Shown here: piece after piece, positions 1-9,212 of the stretch
Layout of the letters: each line of letters starts with the position of its first letter
How positions within the stretch are numbered: position 1 is the first letter of the stretch
DNA from: Lederbergia citrisecunda
Lineage (GTDB): Bacteria > Bacillota > Bacilli > Bacillales > Bacillaceae_C
Length of the DNA: 64,000 nt
Assembly (NCBI RefSeq): GCF_018343695.1
Contig: NZ_JAGYPJ010000001.1
Coordinates: forward strand, 1,003,001 to 1,067,000
Reading direction: 5' to 3'
Notes under the pieces: model-generated
What the model was told of the DNA's origin: nothing
Database searches by the model: none
What the model saw: the letters and a program-made list of their open reading frames with translations, nothing else
Position numbers and translations under genes: made by a program

Positions 1-2
1 AA

Positions 3-449
3 AATCCGCATTTGGCAAAAAAACTTGGAATAGAAACAGCAAAACTAGGCGCAATGTTTATTCTTATTCTTGGAACGGCTGAATTCTTTTTTGCTGAGTC
101 CATTTCACAAATATATACTGATGTTCCAGAGGTTTTTAAACTATCGGCAAATCTCATTATGATTTCTGCATTTCTTCAAATATTTGATGCATTGGCTAAC
201 TTTTTTGCAGGAGGTTTACGAGGAATTGGAGATACTACCTTCTTATTAAGAGCATCTTTGATTCACGCTTGGGGATTATTCGTACCTCTGTCATATATTT
301 TGGTATTCGTATTTGATTTTGGAAGCTATGGTGCATGGATCGCCTTATATAGTTATTTAACTGTTTTTGGAACTACTATGATGATTCGTTACTTTATGAA
401 AGATTTTACTCGTGTTGGATTAAAAAATGCTCTCAAAAAACCAGCTTAA
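3..449 (+). CDS. MATE family efflux transporter, C-terminal part (cut by window edge)
   Basis: Membrane exporter of the MATE (NorM-like) family, which uses a Na+ or H+ gradient to expel cationic compounds. The reading frame is open to the first base of the window, so the true start lies upstream; about 149 codons remain of a family usually near 450. The visible part is hydrophobic, with about four membrane segments, the family-like stretch FFAGGLRGIGDT, and a short basic tail. A TTG at position 12 is probably not the start, because coding sequence continues before it. A strong terminator follows. This gene is not at this place in B. subtilis. The family call rests on overall character and the GGLRGIGDT region, so substrate is unknown. 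Confidence 0.72.
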   Translation, partial: NPHLAKKLGIETAKLGAMFILILGTAEFFFAESISQIYTDVPEVFKLSANLIMISAFLQIFDALANFFAGGLRGIGDTTFLLRASLIHAWGLFVPLSYILVFVFDFGSYGAWIALYSYLTVFGTTMMIRYFMKDFTRVGLKNALKKPA

Positions 450-456
450 CGTCAAG

Positions 457-495
457 AAACAGGCTGCGGATATATTACCGTAGCCTGTTTTATTT
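457..495 (+). terminator. Intrinsic terminator after the MATE gene
   Basis: Arms at 457-469 and 478-490 pair over 13 positions with one G-T pair (AAACAGGCT with AGCCTGTTT as the outer part), followed by a T-rich stretch. It separates the efflux gene from spoIIIE. Confidence 0.85.
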
Positions 496-524
496 GTTTC
501 TGCATAGGGGGAATACGCTAAATA

Positions 525-533
525 TGGTATAAT
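525..533 (+). promoter_or_regulatory. Extended -10 promoter candidate for spoIIIE
   Basis: TGG followed by a perfect TATAAT, about 33 bases ahead of the spoIIIE start. No good -35 box is visible at the matching distance, which is acceptable for an extended -10 sigma-A promoter. Confidence 0.5.
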
Positions 534-566
534 GTACTAATAAAATAGCGCAGACAAGGTGATTAA

Positions 567-2873
567 ATGGTTAAGAAAAAACGGAGAAGGCGCACTTCTA
601 AAAAAATGAATAAAATCCTTAAATTTGAAATAACGGGAATCGCATTAGTAGCTTTATGCTTAATCATAATCGTTAATGGTGATAAGCTATCGTTATTAAA
701 TTCTCCTTTTTATTTTTTATTTGGTGAATGGCATATTGTTGGCCCATTATCCCTTTTATTAATGGCCGTCTACATGATCATTAAGAGAGAACTTCCACCT
801 ATTTTTGGACAAAGGTTAGTAGGAATTTATTTATTTATCGCATGTTTTTTACTCCTTTCTCATATTAAATTTTTTGATTTGAAAATGGAAAATGAAAAGA
901 TAAAAGGGTTTAGTATTATTGCGAACACGTACAACGACTTTTTTCAAATTATGAAGGGCAACACGTCAACAAAGGAATTAGGTGGAGGGATGATTGGCGC
1001 ACTTTTAACAACCGTCACTTATTTTGTTTTCGGTTCGCTAGGGACGAAAATATTCAGCTTTTTCCTTATGCTAATATCCTTGATACTAATTACAGGAAAA
1101 TCAATTGGAGAAGTGTTGGGAAGCGTATTTAAATGGATTGGAAATTTCATAAAAAATCAATGGCAACTATTTAAAACGGATTTAAAAGAATGGAAGGAAG
1201 AAAGAAAAGAAAAGAAAATTAAGAAAGAGTTTGAAGGTAGTAAAAAAGCTCAAGAACAAATACTTGAGCCACAAATTCCTGCTTCATATGAAGAGCATGA
1301 AAATATTAATGAACCAATTATTTCGAGTTTTACTGAAAGAGCATATCCCGATGAAGAAGATGCCAGTGATGATATAGTTGTGGAGGCAAATATAGAGGAC
1401 GAAGTAGAGCTAGCCGCGCCGATTGTTTTTACTGAACATGAAAACAAGGATTATAAATTGCCGCCATTATCATTGTTGTCAAGACCTGGGCTGACGGATC
1501 AGAGCAGCGAGTATAAAATGATCCATGAAAATACTACAAAACTAAATAAAACATTCCAAAGCTTCGGAGTTAAAGCGAGAGTGACTCAAGTTCATCTTGG
1601 ACCTGCTGTTACAAAATATGAAATTCATCCAGATGCCGGAGTCAAGGTTAGTAAAATTGTCAGTTTAAGCGATGATATTGCTTTGGCGCTAGCGGCAAAA
1701 GGTATACGAATTGAAGCTCCGATTCCCGGAAAATCCGCCATTGGAATAGAAGTACCTAATACTGAAGTAGCAGTCGTATCTCTTAGAGAAGTGCTGGAAT
1801 CTAAAGAACATGATAATCCGGATGCAAAGCTACAAATTGGCCTTGGAAGAGATATAACAGGACAAGCAGTCGTAGCTGAAATGAATAAAATGCCGCATTT
1901 ACTCGTTGCTGGAGCAACTGGTAGTGGAAAAAGTGTGTGCGTTAACGGAATCATTACAAGTATTTTAATGAGAGCTAAACCCCATGAAGTGAAAATGATG
2001 ATGATTGATCCGAAGATGGTAGAATTAAATGTGTATAATGGAATACCTCATTTATTAGCCCCGGTTGTTACAGACCCAAAGAAAGCTTCACAAGCCTTGA
2101 AAAAAGTTGTAAGTGAGATGGAAAGAAGATATGAGCTTTTCTCGCACACGGGTACAAGAAATATTGAAGGCTATAACGAACATATGAGAAGGCATAATCT
2201 AGAATCAGAAGAAATTAGGCCATTACTTCCTTACATTGTCGTTATTGTGGACGAGTTAGCGGATTTAATGATGGTCGCTTCAAGTGATGTAGAGGATTCC
2301 ATTACAAGGCTTGCTCAAATGGCTAGGGCAGCGGGAATTCATTTAATTATAGCGACACAAAGACCTTCAGTAGACGTTATTACAGGGGTCATAAAAGCGA
2401 ATATCCCGTCCAGAATTGCATTTGCAGTTTCGTCTTCAACTGACTCTAGGACGATATTGGATTCGGGTGGGGCAGAAAAACTGCTTGGTAGAGGAGATAT
2501 GTTATTTTTGCCAGTCGGAGCTTCAAAACCTGTAAGGGTCCAAGGAGCCTTTCTATCAGATGAAGAAGTCGAAAATGTAGTGGATTTTGTTATTGCACAA
2601 CAAAAAGCTCATTATCAAGAAGAAATGATACCAGAAGATATTCCAGAAGTTTCATCGGTAGTAGAAGATGAACTTTATGAAGAGGCGGTTCAACTCATTG
2701 CAGAAATGCAAACAGCTTCCGTTTCAATGCTTCAGCGTAGATTTAGAATTGGTTATACGAGAGCTGCACGTTTGATTGATGAAATGGAAGCGAGAGGTGT
2801 AGTAGGACCTTATGAAGGCAGTAAGCCTCGATCAGTACTCGTATCAAAACCTGCAGAAGAACATACGTCGTAA
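567..2873 (+). CDS. spoIIIE: DNA translocase SpoIIIE (FtsK/SpoIIIE family)
   Basis: Septum-anchored ATP-driven DNA pump that moves the forespore chromosome across the sporulation septum and clears trapped DNA in division. 768 codons, close to the B. subtilis length. Domains: basic N-terminus, about four membrane segments within roughly residues 15-180, a charged linker (about 200-310), the RecA-like motor with Walker A GATGSGKS at 449-456 and Walker B ending in Asp562-Glu563, and a C-terminal winged-helix gamma domain (about 700-760) that reads oriented DNA sites. ATG with AAGGTG upstream. In B. subtilis spoIIIE is followed by ymfC and then this same region; ymfC is absent here. The nearby nup and ymf genes favour SpoIIIE over the paralogue SftA. 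Confidence 0.95.
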   Translation: MVKKKRRRRTSKKMNKILKFEITGIALVALCLIIIVNGDKLSLLNSPFYFLFGEWHIVGPLSLLLMAVYMIIKRELPPIFGQRLVGIYLFIACFLLLSHIKFFDLKMENEKIKGFSIIANTYNDFFQIMKGNTSTKELGGGMIGALLTTVTYFVFGSLGTKIFSFFLMLISLILITGKSIGEVLGSVFKWIGNFIKNQWQLFKTDLKEWKEERKEKKIKKEFEGSKKAQEQILEPQIPASYEEHENINEPIISSFTERAYPDEEDASDDIVVEANIEDEVELAAPIVFTEHENKDYKLPPLSLLSRPGLTDQSSEYKMIHENTTKLNKTFQSFGVKARVTQVHLGPAVTKYEIHPDAGVKVSKIVSLSDDIALALAAKGIRIEAPIPGKSAIGIEVPNTEVAVVSLREVLESKEHDNPDAKLQIGLGRDITGQAVVAEMNKMPHLLVAGATGSGKSVCVNGIITSILMRAKPHEVKMMMIDPKMVELNVYNGIPHLLAPVVTDPKKASQALKKVVSEMERRYELFSHTGTRNIEGYNEHMRRHNLESEEIRPLLPYIVVIVDELADLMMVASSDVEDSITRLAQMARAAGIHLIIATQRPSVDVITGVIKANIPSRIAFAVSSSTDSRTILDSGGAEKLLGRGDMLFLPVGASKPVRVQGAFLSDEEVENVVDFVIAQQKAHYQEEMIPEDIPEVSSVVEDELYEEAVQLIAEMQTASVSMLQRRFRIGYTRAARLIDEMEARGVVGPYEGSKPRSVLVSKPAEEHTS

Positions 2874-2878
2874 ACATT

Positions 2879-2911
2879 GGCTATCCCAAAAAATGGATAG
2901 CTTTTTTTTTA
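2879..2911 (+). terminator. Intrinsic terminator of spoIIIE
   Basis: GCTATCC (2880-2886) pairs with GGATAGC (2895-2901) and is followed by nine or more T residues. Confidence 0.9.
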
Positions 2912-2931
2912 TGAATAATAGACCTTCTTTA

Positions 2932-2960
2932 TTTATTTATTCGATAAAAAATGTTATATT
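2932..2960 (+). promoter_or_regulatory. Promoter candidate for the nucleoside transporter operon
   Basis: TGT followed by TATATT at 2955-2960 reads as an extended -10; the -35 region (TTTATT) is weak. It lies about 80 bases ahead of the lipoprotein start and after the spoIIIE terminator. No purine riboswitch fold was recognised in the short leader. Confidence 0.4.
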
Positions 2961-3039
2961 ATGAGCGGTTGGCAGGCATGATATAGATACATAATATTGA
3001 TTAGCTTTGCTAAATCCAAAATAATAGGAGGTTCTGTAC

Positions 3040-4128
3040 GTGAAGAAACGGAACATAGGATTATTGCTCTCACTTATGTTACTAGTGGGCATGATATTAG
3101 GTGCGTGTGGTACTAGCAAGAACAACAACAAGAATGAAGGAGCCAATGGAGCACAGGAAAATAAAAATTTCACAGCTGCAATGGTAACAGATGAAGGTGG
3201 CGTAGACGATAAATCCTTTAACCAATCTGCTTGGGAAGGACTTGTAGAATTTGGTAAAGAGAATAATCTAGAAAAAGGGAAAAATGGTTATAACTATTAT
3301 CAATCCAAAAATGAAGCCGATTTCTCAACAAATCTAAATGGTGCAGTTAGAGATAAATTTAATATCATTTATGGTGTAGGATTTAAATTAACGGATGCAA
3401 TTGCAAAAATTGCCGATCAACGTAAAGACAACCATTTCGCAATCGTTGATTCAGTAGTTCCAGACAAGGATAACGTTGTTAGTATTACGTTTAAAGAACA
3501 TGAAGGATCATATCTTGTTGGTATTGTTGCAGGAATGATGACAAAATCAAACAAAGTTGGTTTCGTTGGTGGAATTGAAAGTGATTTAATTAATAAGTTT
3601 GCTGCTGGGTTCGAAGCGGGTGTAAAAGAAGTGAATCCTAGTGCTACAGTAGATATTCAATTTGCCGGAACATTTACTGATTCATCAAAAGCCCAAGCCA
3701 TTGCTGCAGCACAATATAGCTCAGGAGTAGATATTATTTATCATGCTGCTGGTGGAGCGGGTCTAGGTGTATTTACTGAAGCGAAAAATCTTAAACAAAA
3801 GGATCCAAACCGTGAGGTTTGGGTAATTGGTGTAGACCGAGATCAACATCCTGAAGGCGATGTGAAAATAGGAGATAAAACAGAGAACATCACTTTAACC
3901 TCTATGGTTAAGCGAGTAGATGTCGCTGTTAAAGATGTTTCTACTAGAGCAAAAGACGGGAATTTTCCAGGTGGACAAATTCTTGAATATGGCTTAGAAG
4001 AAAATGGAATTAAAATTTCTGACTCAAAAGAACATTTAACTGATGACGTATTAGCAAAAGTGACAGAATACGAAGGTAAAATTAAAAACGGCGATGTTAA
4101 AGTCCCGGATAAATTAAAAAAGAAATAA
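3040..4128 (+). CDS. nupN: BMP family substrate-binding lipoprotein (NupN-like)
   Basis: Extracellular lipid-anchored binding protein of a BMP/PnrA-type ABC importer; relatives bind purine nucleosides, and the B. subtilis counterpart NupN serves guanosine uptake. The GTG start follows AGGAGG at 3026-3031. A lipoprotein signal is clear: basic MKKR, hydrophobic core, lipobox LGAC with the lipidated Cys23. The mature part carries family features such as [17 protein letters not shown], an early [11 protein letters not shown] strand and the [11 protein letters not shown] segment. 362 codons, normal for the family. A hairpin after the gene likely allows more binding protein than permease. Ligand assignment to guanosine is inferred from gene order. 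Confidence 0.9.
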   Translation: MKKRNIGLLLSLMLLVGMILGACGTSKNNNKNEGANGAQENKNFTAAMVTDEGGVDDKSFNQSAWEGLVEFGKENNLEKGKNGYNYYQSKNEADFSTNLNGAVRDKFNIIYGVGFKLTDAIAKIADQRKDNHFAIVDSVVPDKDNVVSITFKEHEGSYLVGIVAGMMTKSNKVGFVGGIESDLINKFAAGFEAGVKEVNPSATVDIQFAGTFTDSSKAQAIAAAQYSSGVDIIYHAAGGAGLGVFTEAKNLKQKDPNREVWVIGVDRDQHPEGDVKIGDKTENITLTSMVKRVDVAVKDVSTRAKDGNFPGGQILEYGLEENGIKISDSKEHLTDDVLAKVTEYEGKIKNGDVKVPDKLKKK

Positions 4129-4140
4129 ACTAACAATTGT

Positions 4141-4174
4141 CGGGCTTGGCTTTAATGGCCAGCCCGTATTTTTG
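4141..4174 (+). terminator. Hairpin between binding protein and ATPase genes
   Basis: CGGGCT...AGCCCG stem extended by TGGC/GGCC with a bulge, followed by a short T run. It lies inside the transporter operon and probably acts as a partial terminator that raises binding protein over permease levels. Confidence 0.65.
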
Positions 4175-4252
4175 TTACTAAAGAATTTTATTAAAAGAAA
4201 TAGTGGTATTCTATCTAAAGGAGCATGACCTTTTGTTAGAAGGAGGATCAGT

Positions 4253-5788
4253 ATGGATTATGTTATTGAAATGTTGAACATTCGCAAAGAGTTTCCAGGC
4301 ATTGTAGCGAACGATAATATCACGTTACAAGTTAAAAAAGGTGAGATTCATGCGTTGCTTGGAGAAAATGGTGCGGGTAAATCAACATTAATGAATGTAT
4401 TATTTGGATTATATCAACCTGAGCGTGGAGAAATAAAAGTAAATGGAAAAAAAGTGGAGATTACTAGCCCTATCATTGCCAATGATTTAGGAATTGGTAT
4501 GGTTCATCAACATTTTATGCTAGTAGAGCCATTCACAGTTACTGAAAATATTATACTCGGCAAAGAGCCAAAAAAAGGTCTATCAATAGATATTAAAAGA
4601 GCAGAAAAACAAGTACAGGAAATCTCAGAAAAATATGGTTTATCCGTTAACCCAAGAGCAAAAATTGCAGATATCTCCGTCGGTATGCAGCAAAGAGTGG
4701 AGATTTTGAAAACGTTGTATAGAGGTGCAGATATCCTCATTTTCGATGAACCTACAGCGGTACTTACTCCACAGGAAATCAAAGAATTAAGCCAAATTAT
4801 GAAAACTTTAATAAAAGAAGGCAAGTCGATTATTTTAATCACACATAAATTAAAAGAAATAATGGAAATTTGCGATAGAGTAACCGTTATTAGAAAAGGA
4901 AAAGGAATTGGCACGGTTGATGTAAAAGATACAAATACACATGAACTTGCTAATTTGATGGTTGGCCGTGAGGTTTTATTCACAACAGAAAAAACGAAAG
5001 CAAATCCAAAGGAAACAGTTCTTGAAATAAAAGATTTATTTGTAAAAGATAATCGAGGTGTTTCTGCGGTTAATGGGCTTAATTTGACTTTAAGGTCTGG
5101 AGAAATAATTGGAGTTGCAGGTGTAGATGGAAATGGTCAAGCGGAGCTTATTGAAGCTATAACTGGATTACGTAAAGGTGAAAGCGGATCGATTAAATTA
5201 AATGAGAAGGAAATCATGAACCTCAAGCCAAGAAAAATTACTGAATCTGGCTTAGGGCATATACCTCAGGATCGACATAAGCATGGCCTTGTCCTTGATT
5301 ATTCCATCGGTGAAAACATGGTATTACAAACCTATTATCAGAAACCTTTTTCAAAATTTGGAGTTTTAGACTTTAAAGAAATATTTAAGAAAGCGAATTC
5401 TCTTATTTCTGAATATGATGTTCGAACACCAAGCGCTTTTACTCATGCACGTGCACTTTCAGGTGGAAATCAACAAAAAGCCATTATTGGACGAGAAGTA
5501 GACCGTGATCCCGATCTTTTAATTGCTGCGCAACCGACAAGAGGTCTTGATGTAGGGGCAATCGAATTCATTCATAAGCGTCTTATTGAACAGCGTGATA
5601 ACGGCAAGGCCGTTTTACTCGTTTCATTTGAACTTGATGAAATTCTGAATGTCAGTGATCAAATCGCTGTTATTTTTGAAGGGAAAATTATTAAAATAGT
5701 CAATGCAGACGAAACGAATGAACAAGAACTTGGGTTATTAATGGCTGGTATGAGGCGAGAAGCAGTAGGGGGGGATACTTATGTCTAA
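4253..5788 (+). CDS. nupO: Nucleoside ABC transporter ATPase (NupO-like), two ABC domains
   Basis: Cytoplasmic ATPase that powers the BMP-type importer. 511 codons with two ABC cassettes in tandem, as in RbsA-like sugar/nucleoside systems. Cassette 1 has Walker A GENGAGKS at 37-44, signature-like SVGMQQR and Walker B DILIFDEPT. Cassette 2 has a degenerate P-loop (GVDGNGQAE) and a perfect LSGGNQQK near residue 402, followed by DLLIAAQPTRGLD, where the usual acidic pair is replaced. This asymmetry is typical of the family and not a defect. ATG follows AGGAGGA at 4241-4247. The end overlaps the next gene by 8 bases. Confidence 0.92.
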   Translation: MDYVIEMLNIRKEFPGIVANDNITLQVKKGEIHALLGENGAGKSTLMNVLFGLYQPERGEIKVNGKKVEITSPIIANDLGIGMVHQHFMLVEPFTVTENIILGKEPKKGLSIDIKRAEKQVQEISEKYGLSVNPRAKIADISVGMQQRVEILKTLYRGADILIFDEPTAVLTPQEIKELSQIMKTLIKEGKSIILITHKLKEIMEICDRVTVIRKGKGIGTVDVKDTNTHELANLMVGREVLFTTEKTKANPKETVLEIKDLFVKDNRGVSAVNGLNLTLRSGEIIGVAGVDGNGQAELIEAITGLRKGESGSIKLNEKEIMNLKPRKITESGLGHIPQDRHKHGLVLDYSIGENMVLQTYYQKPFSKFGVLDFKEIFKKANSLISEYDVRTPSAFTHARALSGGNQQKAIIGREVDRDPDLLIAAQPTRGLDVGAIEFIHKRLIEQRDNGKAVLLVSFELDEILNVSDQIAVIFEGKIIKIVNADETNEQELGLLMAGMRREAVGGDTYV

Positions 5789-6821
5789 TCGTTTAACAAA
5801 TATATTAGTTCCAGTCATTGCAGTTATTTTTGGACTTATTACAGGGGCTATCATCATGCTAGTAAGTGGCTACAATCCCATTGCAGGGTATGCCGCGTTA
5901 TGGAATGGAATATTTGGTGAATCATATTTAATCGGTGAAACATTAAGACAAATGACTCCATACGTTTTTGCTGGACTTGCGGTTGCTTTTGCTTTTAGGA
6001 CAGGCCTATTTAATATTGGGGTTGAAGGTCAATTATTAATCGGATGGGTAGCCTCTATTTGGGTAGGGTTGTCTTTCGATCTTCCGAAAATCATTCATTT
6101 GCCTTTAGCTATAATTGTAGCAGCACTAGCAGGTGCTCTATGGGGATTTATTCCAGGATTATTAAAAGCTAGGCTCAGGGTACATGAAGTTATTGTGACG
6201 ATTATGATGAACTATATTGCTTTATATGTAACAAATTATTTGATTCGCTATGTGTTATCAGATCAAAAAGATTCAACAGCGATTATCCCCGATTCGGCTT
6301 CACTTCGTTCGCCTTTTTTTGAAAGTATAACAGATTATTCAACATTGCATAATGGTATTTATCTTGCAATTATTGCAGCAATTGTTATGTGGTTTTTATT
6401 GGAAAAAACGAAGGCTGGATTTGAATTACGTGCGGTTGGTTTTAATCACCATGCGGCAGAGTATGCTGGTATGAGTGTTAATCGTAATATTATTTCATCA
6501 ATGGTTATATCAGGTGCATTCGCAGGTCTTGCAGGAGCAATGGAAGGATTAGGTACTTTTGGAAATGCTTTTATTCATACGGGCTTTTCTGGTGTAGGTT
6601 TTGATGGAATTGCTGTTGCATTATTAGGTGGTAATTCTGGAATTGGAGTTGTACTGGCAGCATTTTTATTTGGAGGTTTGAAAGTAGGAGCACTCCAAAT
6701 GCCAAATGCGAATGTTCCGGAAGAACTAGTAGAAATCGTAATTGCTTTTATCATTTTCTTTGTAGCATCAAGTTATATGATTAAATGGCTGATTGCTCGT
6801 TTTAGAAGGAGTGTGAAATAA
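5781..6821 (+). CDS. nupP: Nucleoside ABC transporter permease (NupP-like)
   Basis: First inner-membrane subunit of the BMP-type importer (BPD_transp_2 / RbsC-like fold). 346 codons, about nine or ten membrane segments, with the family loop GLFNIGVEGQLLIG near residue 75 and the coupling region ELRAVGFNHHAAEYAGM in the second half. Overlaps the ATPase gene by 8 bases, so translation is coupled. ATG follows a G-rich stretch (GGGGGGATACTT). Length and layout are normal. Confidence 0.92.
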   Translation: MSNRLTNILVPVIAVIFGLITGAIIMLVSGYNPIAGYAALWNGIFGESYLIGETLRQMTPYVFAGLAVAFAFRTGLFNIGVEGQLLIGWVASIWVGLSFDLPKIIHLPLAIIVAALAGALWGFIPGLLKARLRVHEVIVTIMMNYIALYVTNYLIRYVLSDQKDSTAIIPDSASLRSPFFESITDYSTLHNGIYLAIIAAIVMWFLLEKTKAGFELRAVGFNHHAAEYAGMSVNRNIISSMVISGAFAGLAGAMEGLGTFGNAFIHTGFSGVGFDGIAVALLGGNSGIGVVLAAFLFGGLKVGALQMPNANVPEELVEIVIAFIIFFVASSYMIKWLIARFRRSVK

Positions 6822-7781
6822 GTGGAAGTTACTACACTATTATCTCTTATCATCTCCTCATCAATTTTGGCGGCTGCACCACTCATACTCACTGCACTCG
6901 GTGGAGTTTTTTCAGAACGTACAGGTGTAGTAAATATTGGCTTGGAAGGTTTAATGGTAGTAGGGGCATTTAGCGGAATTCTTTTTAATTATTACACAGC
7001 TGATATATTCGGTGCAGCAACTCCTTGGATCTCCATTCTTGTTGCCATGATTGTTGGAGGAATTTTTTCGTTATTGCATGCATTGGCATCGATTACGTTC
7101 AGGGCAGACCAAGTTGTAAGTGGAGTTGCCATTAACTTTTTGGCACTGGGGTTAACGATTTTCCTCGTAAAAAAGATATTTGGAAAAGGACAAACCGAAA
7201 TGATTGTAGAAAACATAAGGAAGGTAGATATTCCTTTTTTAAGTGATATACCAATCATTGGAAAGTTATTTTTTACAAATGTTTCTTACGTAGCCTATGC
7301 CACAATTCTACTTTCGTTTGTAGTGTGGTACATCATTTATAAAACACCATTTGGCCTGAGAATTCGGACTGTTGGAGAACATCCAATGGCGGCGGATACG
7401 ATGGGGATAAGTGTAGCCCGACTAAGATATATTGGAGTATTTTTATCCGGTGTCTTAGGAGGTGCTGGTGGCGCTGTATATGCACAATCATTTACAGGTA
7501 ATTTTAGTCACACAACGATTACCGGGCAGGGATTTATGGCTTTAGCAGCGATGATTTTCGGTAAATGGCATCCGCTGGGCGCAATGGGGGGAGCACTATT
7601 TTTCGGATTTGCTCAAAGCTTAAGTATAGTTGGATCGAGGATACCGATTCTTCAAAATGTTCCTTCCGTATTTTTATTTATCGCTCCATATGTATTAACT
7701 ATTTTAGCGCTGGCAGGATTTATCGGTAGGGCAGATGCACCAAAAGCATCGGGAACACCTTATATTAAAGGAAAACGTTAA
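6822..7781 (+). CDS. nupQ: Nucleoside ABC transporter permease (NupQ-like)
   Basis: Second inner-membrane subunit of the same importer; it pairs with the upstream permease to form the channel. 319 codons with about eight to ten membrane segments and the same family loop (GVVNIGLEGLMVVG), plus LRIRTVGEHPMAADTMGI as coupling region. The GTG start comes directly after the stop of the preceding gene with no gap, with GAAGGAGTGTG inside the upstream coding end as ribosome site. A terminator at 7858-7892 closes the operon. Confidence 0.92.
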   Translation: MEVTTLLSLIISSSILAAAPLILTALGGVFSERTGVVNIGLEGLMVVGAFSGILFNYYTADIFGAATPWISILVAMIVGGIFSLLHALASITFRADQVVSGVAINFLALGLTIFLVKKIFGKGQTEMIVENIRKVDIPFLSDIPIIGKLFFTNVSYVAYATILLSFVVWYIIYKTPFGLRIRTVGEHPMAADTMGISVARLRYIGVFLSGVLGGAGGAVYAQSFTGNFSHTTITGQGFMALAAMIFGKWHPLGAMGGALFFGFAQSLSIVGSRIPILQNVPSVFLFIAPYVLTILALAGFIGRADAPKASGTPYIKGKR

Positions 7782-7857
7782 TTCATTTTTGAATAAACAT
7801 TGTAAAGAAGTCATAAACTATAAAGAAGTTTTGAATAGTACCATAAAAATATTATGT

Positions 7858-7892
7858 AAAGTGGGGGCGTAATTTATTTCGTCCCACTTTTT
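7858..7892 (+). terminator. Intrinsic terminator closing the nup operon
   Basis: AAAGTGGG (7858-7865) pairs with CCCACTTT (7883-7890), extended inward by GCG/CGT, with T residues at the 3' side. The 150-base gap to ymfF holds nothing else recognisable. Confidence 0.8.
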
Positions 7893-7931
7893 ATCGGAAT
7901 GTGAAATATTGCGAGTATTGGAGGATCCTAC

Positions 7932-9212
7932 ATGGAACTTGTAAAGGAATATTTAGTTGAAAAGTCTGGTTACACTCTTCATCTCATTCCAACTGAAAAA
8001 TACAAAACAAATACAATAGTTTGGAAAATGAAAGCACCTCTTGATAAAGAAACAGCTACATATCGTGCACTACTTCCAAATGTCCTTCAAAGCAATTCAA
8101 AAAAATACACCACTACAAGTGCATTACGTTCTTACTTGGATGAATTGTATGGAGCTTCATTTTTTACAGATGTAAGCAAAAAAGGCGAGTTCCATATTAT
8201 TTCTTTTACATTAGAGGTCGCTAATGAAAAATTTTTACAAGATAAGACTCCTCTTTTGCAAAAAGCGATTGAATTTTTAAGCGAAGTTTTGCAAAATCCT
8301 AATGTCACAGATCGCGCATTTGATGAAGCGACTATGAGGAAAGAAAAACATAGTTTAAAAAGGAGAATTCAATCCGTATACGATGATAAAATGAGATATG
8401 CAAGTGTTCGTCTAGTTGAAGAAATGTGTAAAGATGAAGCATATGCCATTCATGCTTCCGGCGATGAAGATAAAGTAGATAAGATAACAGGAGCTTCTTT
8501 ATTTGATTATTATGAACGCGCATTCATGGAAGACAAAATGGATTTATATATAATCGGAGACATTGATAGTAACGAAGTAGAAAACTTCTGCTCATTATTT
8601 CAATTTCAGGATAGAACGACAAATCAACAACAACATGTAGAAGAAAAAAGTGTAACAAAAGTAAAAGAAGTGAAAGAAACCCAAGATATAAATCAAGGTA
8701 AACTAAATATTGGCTGCCGCACAAATATAAAATATGGGGATTCGGATTATTTTACATTGCAAATGTTCAATGGAATATTCGGCGGATTTCCACATTCCAA
8801 GCTTTTTATAAATGTTCGTGAAAAAGAAAGTCTTGCTTATTATGCTGCCAGCAGGGTTGAGAGTCATAAAGGGTTATTAATGATCATGTCAGGCATAGAC
8901 TCCAAGAACTATGACAAGGCAGTTTCCATTATTAAAGAACAAATGGACTTAATGAAAGATGGCAGTTTTACTGATGAAGAAATTTCTCAAACAAAAGCTG
9001 TTATTCAAAATCAATTTTTGGAAACGATTGACTCAGCAAGAGGTGTTATTGAGGTATTTTATCATAATACTGTTGCAGGGACGAATGTGGCTATTAACGA
9101 TTGGATTGAAAAAACGAATTCGACAACAAGAGATGAAATCGTAGCAGTAGCTCAAAAAGTGGAACTCGACACAATCTATTTTCTTTCCGGAATGGAAGGT
9201 GAGCAAGGATGA
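7932..9212 (+). CDS. ymfF: M16-family peptidase-like protein YmfF (no zinc motif)
   Basis: Insulinase/processing-peptidase fold protein paired with YmfH. 426 codons. The N-terminal half lacks the HxxEH zinc motif, so this is the non-catalytic partner. The C-terminal half keeps the R/Y pair region (NVREKESLAYYAA, about residue 295), which in M16 heterodimers helps form the substrate chamber. GGAGGATCCTAC precedes the ATG. It overlaps ymfH by 4 bases (ATGA), as expected for a subunit pair. The natural substrate is not known to me; related pairs in other bacteria act on small peptides. Confidence 0.9.
   Translation: MELVKEYLVEKSGYTLHLIPTEKYKTNTIVWKMKAPLDKETATYRALLPNVLQSNSKKYTTTSALRSYLDELYGASFFTDVSKKGEFHIISFTLEVANEKFLQDKTPLLQKAIEFLSEVLQNPNVTDRAFDEATMRKEKHSLKRRIQSVYDDKMRYASVRLVEEMCKDEAYAIHASGDEDKVDKITGASLFDYYERAFMEDKMDLYIIGDIDSNEVENFCSLFQFQDRTTNQQQHVEEKSVTKVKEVKETQDINQGKLNIGCRTNIKYGDSDYFTLQMFNGIFGGFPHSKLFINVREKESLAYYAASRVESHKGLLMIMSGIDSKNYDKAVSIIKEQMDLMKDGSFTDEEISQTKAVIQNQFLETIDSARGVIEVFYHNTVAGTNVAINDWIEKTNSTTRDEIVAVAQKVELDTIYFLSGMEGEQG

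Noticed and set aside
2999-3016. Small stem (GATTAGC/GCTAAATC) in the nupN leader as a purine riboswitch
   Set aside because: Far too short and without the three-way junction core of that riboswitch.
5050-5788. Damaged second ATPase cassette in NupO
   Set aside because: A degenerate P-loop and Walker B in the second half are normal for this transporter family.
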